12,278 bases of DNA. Origin: Campylobacterales bacterium (lineage in GTDB: Bacteria > Campylobacterota > Campylobacteria > Campylobacterales > Arcobacteraceae). The stretch lies in assembly GCA_019752775.1 (NCBI GenBank), contig JAIELU010000193.1:1-12278 (forward strand), in the 5' to 3' direction. Made by a program: the position numbers and the translations under genes. Positions 6,764 to 12,278 of this stretch are shown piece after piece. Under the pieces are notes generated by a model. That model made no database searches, was not told the DNA's origin, and was given only the letters and a program-made list of their open reading frames with translations. Numbering within the stretch: position 1 is the stretch's first letter; the number at the start of each line of letters is the position of its first letter.

Positions 6764-8939
6764 ATCTATTAACTGCATATAAATCTAATCTACTTAAAAA
6801 CTTATAATCTTGATCTGATTCTACATTTTCAACTATAATTTTTACCTCATTTACTTCAGCATAAACAATAATATTTTTAATTCTATGTTTTTTTATTAAA
6901 TCATTATGAATATTTTGCGTTAAATCTTTATCTATTTTTATATAATTAATTTTTATTTCTGATAATTCTTCTAATGAATACTCTTTTGTTTTAAATCTTT
7001 TAATTAATATCTCAAATTTTAATTTATTTAATTGTTTAACAAATTCAACAAATTGTTTTTTATAAACAGAAGCGGAATAAGATGTGATACTAAATAAAAT
7101 ATTATTTACAATGTTTTTATTTTCAACTACTAATTTATTTAGAAATTCTACAAATTCATCATCTGATATAGTTTTAATTGATAAATTAATTGCGATTTTA
7201 TACTCTAATTTATTGTTTTTAATATATTCTAAAGCTTTTAAGATAACTTGTTTATCAAAAATTTTATTTAATTTTAACTTCTCACTAATTGCAATAAATG
7301 AACCTATTGGCAAGATATTGCCATCTTGGTCTTTTAATATTGGTTTTAATTCTCTCATTAATAATTCATTCTCAAAAGAATAACTATCAAATGCAAATGA
7401 GATATCAAAATCATTATTCTCAATTATATATCTAACTTTTTTTTCTGTTTTTTCTACTTCTTCAGAGATTTTATTTTTTTCGATAATTTCATAACAGTTT
7501 TTATCTTTTGAAACAGCTTCTTTATATGCATCATTTACTAAACTTAAGATTGAATCTATTGTTCCATATTTATCAATTGGTGTTCCACCTATATGAAATA
7601 TATTATTAGGCAATTTATAATTTTTCGATATTTCTGTAAGTAATCCATTAATCACTCTATTAGAAAAATCAACTGCTTCCAAATAATCAAAATCTTTTGC
7701 TAAAATTATAAATTCTGCTCCATGAAATCTATAAAAAGATATTTTATTATTTGGGTATGAATCAATAATATTATTTATAATATTCACATAAGACATTATA
7801 AAATCATCAGTTTTTACTGTACCATTTAAGCTCTCAATTTGATTTAGTTTAGCAATTTTTAGTAAAAAGATATAACCTTCAAAAGATGATACAAACATAC
7901 TTTTCATATCAATATCAAACATTTTTTTATCATATAATCCTGTTAAATTATCAGTTAATAAATTTCTTTCCATAGATTCTCTATTAATATTTAATTCATT
8001 TACTAAAGATGCTACTCTGTTTGATAATTTTGATATATTAGTCAACAAATTTTTATATTCATGATTTTCATTAAAAATTTTATTGTCTATATTTGAGAAT
8101 TTATTGTTTAACATATCAGAAACAATATTCTCAAGATAATTAATTGGTTCAATTATATATTTATTTTCTATATAATTATTATAATAAACTATAAATATTA
8201 TTATTAGAGAAAATAAAACTATTATAAAGATAAACAGTTTATTGGAAAAATCATAAATCTCTTTTTTTAAATTATAATCATCAACAATATATTCTATTGT
8301 TGCATAGTTTACATCACCAATTTTCAGCTCTTTAGTTATTACATTCTCTAGTTTTATATTATAAAAATATTCAAAAATACTATAAAATTGTTCATGTTTT
8401 TTTTCAATATCTTTATTGTCTACTAAATTTGAATTAATTTGTACTATGAAATTTTTAATTTCATTATTTTTAAATAATTGAAATTTAATTATTAAATTTT
8501 CATTTAAATTAAAATCACTTGCTGGCATAAATTCAAAAAAAGATGTTCCTTGTATTTTTTGTATTTCCCCAAATCTTATATCTGTCATAACATCTGCTAA
8601 ATTCCACGAAGTATCATCAAAATCATTAGTTTGAAAAATCAAAGCTTCTTTATTAAACAAAATTTTGTTGTATTTGATTTTTACATTACTTATAAAATTA
8701 GTATTTTTAATATCTTTAATATACTGATTTATAGATATTTTATCGAACAAAATAATTTTACTTTGAAGTTTATCAGTATATTTATCCACATTTAATTCAA
8801 TATTATTTTGGGCATTTATAAAAGCTTTTTCTTTGAAATCTAAAAAAAATGACCAAAAAAATAAAAATAAAATACCAACAAATATTAATATTAGTGTTGC
8901 GATATTTTTTATTATTCTAATTTTTATATTTTTCTGCAT
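6762..8939 (-). CDS. lapD: LapD-like c-di-GMP receptor with degenerate GGDEF and EAL domains
   Basis: LapD is an inner-membrane receptor that, when c-di-GMP binds its inactive EAL domain, sequesters the periplasmic protease LapG and so keeps a large adhesin on the surface. The 725-residue protein has a transmembrane helix at about 11-33, a periplasmic segment of about 200 residues, and a second helix at about 233-254. A HAMP-like linker (about 255-315), a GGDEF domain (about 325-485) and an EAL domain (about 505-725) follow. The GGDEF signature is replaced by RFHGAEF (404-410). In the EAL domain, ELLMR (525-529) and INLS (584-587) persist, but the catalytic Glu strand reads FSITS (616-620). 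The metal-binding DDFG is replaced by KRFK (647-650). The protein stops at LYAVNR, before the usual QGY/P end. It should therefore bind rather than make or degrade c-di-GMP. Its ATG overlaps the TolC-like stop by one base. A LapG gene is not in the window. Confidence 0.87.
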   Translation of the reverse strand: MQKNIKIRIIKNIATLILIFVGILFLFFWSFFLDFKEKAFINAQNNIELNVDKYTDKLQSKIILFDKISINQYIKDIKNTNFISNVKIKYNKILFNKEALIFQTNDFDDTSWNLADVMTDIRFGEIQKIQGTSFFEFMPASDFNLNENLIIKFQLFKNNEIKNFIVQINSNLVDNKDIEKKHEQFYSIFEYFYNIKLENVITKELKIGDVNYATIEYIVDDYNLKKEIYDFSNKLFIFIIVLFSLIIIFIVYYNNYIENKYIIEPINYLENIVSDMLNNKFSNIDNKIFNENHEYKNLLTNISKLSNRVASLVNELNINRESMERNLLTDNLTGLYDKKMFDIDMKSMFVSSFEGYIFLLKIAKLNQIESLNGTVKTDDFIMSYVNIINNIIDSYPNNKISFYRFHGAEFIILAKDFDYLEAVDFSNRVINGLLTEISKNYKLPNNIFHIGGTPIDKYGTIDSILSLVNDAYKEAVSKDKNCYEIIEKNKISEEVEKTEKKVRYIIENNDFDISFAFDSYSFENELLMRELKPILKDQDGNILPIGSFIAISEKLKLNKIFDKQVILKALEYIKNNKLEYKIAINLSIKTISDDEFVEFLNKLVVENKNIVNNILFSITSYSASVYKKQFVEFVKQLNKLKFEILIKRFKTKEYSLEELSEIKINYIKIDKDLTQNIHNDLIKKHRIKNIIVYAEVNEVKIIVENVESDQDYKFLSRLDLYAVNR

Positions 8940-11359
8940 TATTTAACTTTTTCTAAAAGTAAAAATTTTTCTTTTACCGTACTTGAGTTTGAATTTTTGT
9001 ACTCTGTTTTAGAAGTTTCATTTATATATTCAAATTCTGGTTCTTTTTTGGGTTCATTTGTATTTTGTTGAATATTTAAATTATATAGTTCTTGCTCTTT
9101 TGAAACTTTTTGAACAACTGGATAATAAGAAGCTCCTATTTTATTAAGTTCTTCAATGGTTTTTTGTGCCTCTTCATATGTATTATAAATTCCATAATTC
9201 CATCTAATTAAATTTGTTCCATTTGAATAATTATATGAAAAAGAATTTTCATATAAACTTGGATTTTCAGTTAGAATTTTTTCTAGTTCTTTTTTATTAT
9301 TAAATGATGTTATATTAATAGTATAAGCTTCAGGATTTGCATTTATAAAAGTGTTATTCATTGTTTCATTAAATTGGAACTCTTCTATTTTTTTCTCTTG
9401 TTTAATTTTTTCAATAGTATTAATTTTTTCAACAACCTTAATCTCAGGAGCTGGTGTTTGTACTTTTAATCCTATAATATAATCATTATATGATTTTTTA
9501 ATATCTTTTACTTTTTTTATAACAAGAGTTTTTTGGCTATTACTTTTTGATAATTTACTGATTTCTACATTTGCCGTTTCAATATTTTCAAAAATTCCAT
9601 GTGCAACTTTTGAACTAACTTTTGAATTTTCAATAGAATCATAAGAAAAAGAATTTTTATCTAACTCTTTATTTTTTATAAAATCTATCGCATCTTTTTG
9701 ATTATTAAATGTTCCTATTTCAATAGTATAAAAATTATCATCTGTTATTAAAAACTTTTTAATAAAATTATTAATATTTTCATCTTTAATAGCTTTATTA
9801 GCAAATGAATTTCGTAATTCTTCTTCTTTTCTTCTTTGCTCTTCTCTATCTAATTTTTCTTTTTCTGTTAAGAATTTATCATCAATATATATGTCTTGTG
9901 TGTAATTACTTTTTGTAAAATCAATAAATTTTGGATGTTCAGGGTCCATATCAAAAAAAGCTAATAAATCTCCTGTATATCCTAGTAATGTGAAAAAATC
10001 AGTAATATTACTATTTTCATATTTTATCAACTCAATTTCAGCCAAGTTTAGTTGTTTATGACCTTGTAATAAAGATTGCAAATCTTGTTGTCCTAAATTA
10101 AACTCTTCCCAATAAGCATCGACCATTTTTCTTAATGAGATAACTTCAGAAATATTACTTTTTAAAGATTCATTTGTAGATTGTATTGATGTAAATAATT
10201 TGGAAATATTCCATTTTAATTTTTTCTTTTCTTCATCCAATTTAAAATTTAGTTCTCTAATAGCACTAAAAGCACTTAAAATCTTATTTTCATCTTTTCC
10301 ACCATTATATAAATTAAAAGTTAATCTAAAAAGTGCATTAAATTCTTGTTCTCTTTCTTCATAATCTTCTTTATCCATTACATTATCCAATGAAACTTCA
10401 AAGTCTAGTTTAGGAGCAAAACTTGATTTTTTTGATTTTAGATTAAATTTTTCAGCATCAAGCGATTCATAATAATTTAAAATCATACTGTTTCTTTTGA
10501 TTCCTCGTTCATATAATAAATCAAAAGTTGAAACATTAATATTAAAATTTTTCTCATAAGGAAGTGTTTGAATATAATTTTGACCTACAATATATTCATA
10601 ATACCGAATTGATTCAGTAAGTTTAGATTTTACTTTTGTAAGTTGTGTTTGTGCATTTGAAACATTTGCTTTTATTGCTGTTAAATCGCCAATTGTTGCT
10701 GCGCCATTATCATATTTTATTGTTACAATTTCTAAAATTCTATTTAAATTCTCCATATTATTTTCACTAGCTAAAACCGTTCTATATGAAAACACTACAT
10801 CAAAATATGCTTTTATTGCTTTTGTAATTTGTTCTTGTAAAACAATTTGATATTGATTTTTTTCTACATTTAATTTCTTTTCTAAACTTTTAATAGTATT
10901 TGAAGTCTCTCCACCAGAATAAATATTTTGACTTAAAATAAATTTATAATTTCTATCATTGTAATATCTAAAGAATTTTGTATCTTTTGTTCCACTATCA
11001 ACATTACTTGCTTGTGTTCTTCCATTTTCAGCCTCAAAATTCAAAGTTGGATAATATCCAGCAACAGAATCTTTTAACTTAATTTCGCTTTGAATTACTT
11101 GTTCTCTTGCTGCTTTTAGTAAATCACTATTTGATACTGTTTCAAGAACAACATCCATTAATGATACTTTTTTATATTTAGTCATATCTGCATTAAAATT
11201 TTTATCATATCTGCCAAAACTATTCATTTTCTGCATTTCAGAACTGCTTGGATTTTCATCAATATAAACAGAAATATTTTTATTTTCATCTATTAGTGTT
11301 TCTTCATTAGCATTCAAAATAACACTTAAAAATATCAAAAATATCAATTGTTTTTTCAT
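8939..11359 (-). CDS. TolC-family outer-membrane channel with two C-terminal SPOR-like domains
   Basis: The 806-residue protein has a signal peptide (about 1-17, ending near LNAN). An outer-membrane efflux (TolC) domain follows at about 64-470, with the usual internal duplication: LSQNIYSGG (142-150) in the first half is echoed by LTFNLYNGG (346-354) in the second. This forms the trimeric channel-tunnel of type I secretion; LapE and AggA play this role in adhesin systems. TolC proteins are commonly about 450-500 residues, so about 330 are extra. After a charged helical linker (about 497-530) come two SPOR-like modules, about 543-618 (FYTIEIGTFNNQKDA) and 678-752 (AYTINITSFNNKKEL). Each has the YTIxI.SF strand and a later GIF/GIY strand followed by a helix. 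SPOR domains bind denuded peptidoglycan glycan strands. The gene starts 7 bases after the OmpA-like gene. Confidence 0.9.
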   Translation of the reverse strand: MKKQLIFLIFLSVILNANEETLIDENKNISVYIDENPSSSEMQKMNSFGRYDKNFNADMTKYKKVSLMDVVLETVSNSDLLKAAREQVIQSEIKLKDSVAGYYPTLNFEAENGRTQASNVDSGTKDTKFFRYYNDRNYKFILSQNIYSGGETSNTIKSLEKKLNVEKNQYQIVLQEQITKAIKAYFDVVFSYRTVLASENNMENLNRILEIVTIKYDNGAATIGDLTAIKANVSNAQTQLTKVKSKLTESIRYYEYIVGQNYIQTLPYEKNFNINVSTFDLLYERGIKRNSMILNYYESLDAEKFNLKSKKSSFAPKLDFEVSLDNVMDKEDYEEREQEFNALFRLTFNLYNGGKDENKILSAFSAIRELNFKLDEEKKKLKWNISKLFTSIQSTNESLKSNISEVISLRKMVDAYWEEFNLGQQDLQSLLQGHKQLNLAEIELIKYENSNITDFFTLLGYTGDLLAFFDMDPEHPKFIDFTKSNYTQDIYIDDKFLTEKEKLDREEQRRKEEELRNSFANKAIKDENINNFIKKFLITDDNFYTIEIGTFNNQKDAIDFIKNKELDKNSFSYDSIENSKVSSKVAHGIFENIETANVEISKLSKSNSQKTLVIKKVKDIKKSYNDYIIGLKVQTPAPEIKVVEKINTIEKIKQEKKIEEFQFNETMNNTFINANPEAYTINITSFNNKKELEKILTENPSLYENSFSYNYSNGTNLIRWNYGIYNTYEEAQKTIEELNKIGASYYPVVQKVSKEQELYNLNIQQNTNEPKKEPEFEYINETSKTEYKNSNSSTVKEKFLLLEKVK

Positions 11360-11366
11360 TTATTTT

Positions 11367-12095
11367 CTACTTTACTATTTTAATTACTAAATAACCATTT
11401 TTAGCATCTACAGATTCTTTTACTTCAGGGTTACTTGATAAATCAATTTTTATATCTTTTTTTTCATAACCAAATTTTCTTATTAAATTTCTAACACTCA
11501 TTGTTCTTGCTAATGAAATTTGCTTAGAAATAGTTGCACTTAATTGATCTTTTATATCAGATGCATAAATATTAACTTTATGATTAGGATATTTGTTTTT
11601 TGCTTTATTTACAAAATCTTTTATTTGTTTTGAAACAGCATCATCAACAAAAAATTCATCTGCTTTATATGTTATTACTATATATTCATCCATAGCAAGG
11701 ATTTTTTGTATTTGTGTTGAATCCTCTTTTTTATCTGCAACATTTATACCAGAAGATTCTATTTCGTCTGTACCTTTTGCAGATTTTACAGAAGTATCTT
11801 CAGATGCTATTTGATGTTGAAGAGCTAAAATCATCTGTTTTTGTTCATTTATTATTTGTATATTAAGATCTGAATTAGGATTAGTAGTACTTACAACAGG
11901 AGGATTATTTGTACTTGAAATTAATTCACTCGATGAAATCGAACCATTAAATGATACTTTATATTTAAATTGTGCATAATATCCAAGATTTGCAAGAACA
12001 ACTAATAAAAATAATAATAATACTAAAATAACTGAAGAAAAAATATCGACAAATGATGGCCAAGGATTAAATTCTTCTTCAAATTTGCAAGCCAT
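11367..12095 (-). CDS. MotB/ZorB-like inner-membrane protein with OmpA-type peptidoglycan-binding domain
   Basis: The 242-residue protein has a short cytoplasmic N-terminus and a single transmembrane helix (about 16-40). That helix has an acidic residue at its start, PSFVDIFSSVILVLLL (13-28), with Asp17 in the place of the proton-carrying Asp of MotB, ZorB and TolR/ExbD-type stators. A low-complexity Ser/Asn linker and a helical stretch (about 75-100) follow. The C-terminal domain (about 135-242) resembles an OmpA/MotB domain: YKADEFFVDDAV (143-154), then Asp180 in IYASD and Arg197 in SLARTMSVRNLI, the positions that contact diaminopimelate in this fold. It probably anchors to peptidoglycan and could form an ion-driven unit with a MotA-like partner. 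OmpA-family genes also occur next to the TolC gene in Shewanella Bpf adhesin clusters. The gene begins 3 bases after the upstream stop. Confidence 0.82.
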   Translation of the reverse strand: MACKFEEEFNPWPSFVDIFSSVILVLLLFLLVVLANLGYYAQFKYKVSFNGSISSSELISSTNNPPVVSTTNPNSDLNIQIINEQKQMILALQHQIASEDTSVKSAKGTDEIESSGINVADKKEDSTQIQKILAMDEYIVITYKADEFFVDDAVSKQIKDFVNKAKNKYPNHKVNIYASDIKDQLSATISKQISLARTMSVRNLIRKFGYEKKDIKIDLSSNPEVKESVDAKNGYLVIKIVK

Positions 12096-12098
12096 ATA

Positions 12099-12278
12099 CT
12101 ATCTCTTACTTTCTAAATTATTTTCTTTTTCTAAACTTTTAACTAATTGAATAAGTAATTTATTATTTTCTTCTTGTAATAGTAAACTTTTCTTTATAGT
12201 TTTATGCTCTGATAAAATTACTGTTGAAATTTCTTGTAAAGATTCTTCAATGAGTTTAGAACTAGAATATTGATTAAC
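12099..12278 (-). CDS. C-terminal end of an unidentified coiled-coil protein (possibly a MotA/TolQ/ExbB-like partner)
   Basis: An open frame enters from the right edge and ends with TAG at 12099-12101, giving 59 C-terminal residues. They are rich in Leu, Glu, Lys and Ser with heptad-like spacing (for example LLLQEENNKLLIQLVKSLEK), so a helical or coiled-coil tail is likely. There is no hydrophobic membrane segment in the visible part. The stop is only 3 bases before the MotB-like gene, so the two are surely cotranscribed. In stator pairs the MotA/ZorA/TolQ-type subunit is normally encoded just upstream of the MotB/ZorB/TolR-type one, and some of these carry helical cytoplasmic tails, which makes this the leading guess. 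The fragment alone cannot prove it. Confidence 0.7.
   Translation of the reverse strand, partial: VNQYSSSKLIEESLQEISTVILSEHKTIKKSLLLQEENNKLLIQLVKSLEKENNLESKR

Noticed and set aside
6762..8939. Active diguanylate cyclase or phosphodiesterase
   Set aside because: The GGDEF motif is RFHGAEF and the EAL metal-binding DDFG and catalytic Glu strand are lost, so enzyme activity is unlikely; a receptor role fits better.
11367..12278. Zorya anti-phage system (ZorA/ZorB)
   Set aside because: The B-type subunit layout is similar, but the downstream genes are a TolC channel and a LapD-like receptor instead of ZorC/ZorD/ZorE, and the upstream gene is only seen as a short tail.

Overview
This is an AT-rich window in which every supported gene lies on the minus strand, so it is read from the right edge to the left. 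It looks like a chromosomal segment of a Campylobacterota bacterium, most likely of the Arcobacter group. The reasons are the very low GC content, the Lys/Asn/Ile-rich proteins, and a heptose block in the order gmhB-hldD-hldE-gmhA along transcription, which I recall as the order in Campylobacter jejuni. The genus is an inference.

Right part (about 12278 to 6762): an envelope and secretion module that resembles Lap/Bpf-type biofilm adhesin systems. In transcription order it has the coiled C-terminal end of an unidentified protein, a MotB/ZorB-like inner-membrane protein with an OmpA-type periplasmic domain, a TolC-family outer-membrane channel carrying two SPOR-like domains at its C-terminus, and a LapD-like c-di-GMP receptor with degenerate GGDEF and EAL domains. 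The adhesin, the LapG-type protease and the ABC/HlyD exporter parts expected of such a system are not in the window. The proposed role is c-di-GMP-controlled retention or secretion of a large surface protein, with a possible ion-driven or peptidoglycan-anchored part.

Middle (6753 to 4858): a lipoprotein of unknown family and a secreted Sel1-repeat protein, both tightly linked to the module upstream and to the sugar genes downstream.

Left-centre (4850 to 1323): gmhB, hldD, hldE and gmhA. Together they form a complete ADP-L-glycero-D-manno-heptose pathway from sedoheptulose 7-phosphate, for the LPS/LOS inner core. From 12278 to 1323 no gap between genes exceeds 15 bases and several genes overlap, so all nine genes could be one transcript.

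Left end (1259 to 1): the first ~380 residues of a type I restriction-modification methyltransferase (HsdM). The family similarity stops abruptly near base 118, and the last ~110 bases are a compositionally different, more GC-rich stretch that happens to stay open in frame. This is either an insertion/recombination junction or a chimeric contig end. I see no RNA genes, CRISPR arrays, complete mobile elements or convincing terminators.
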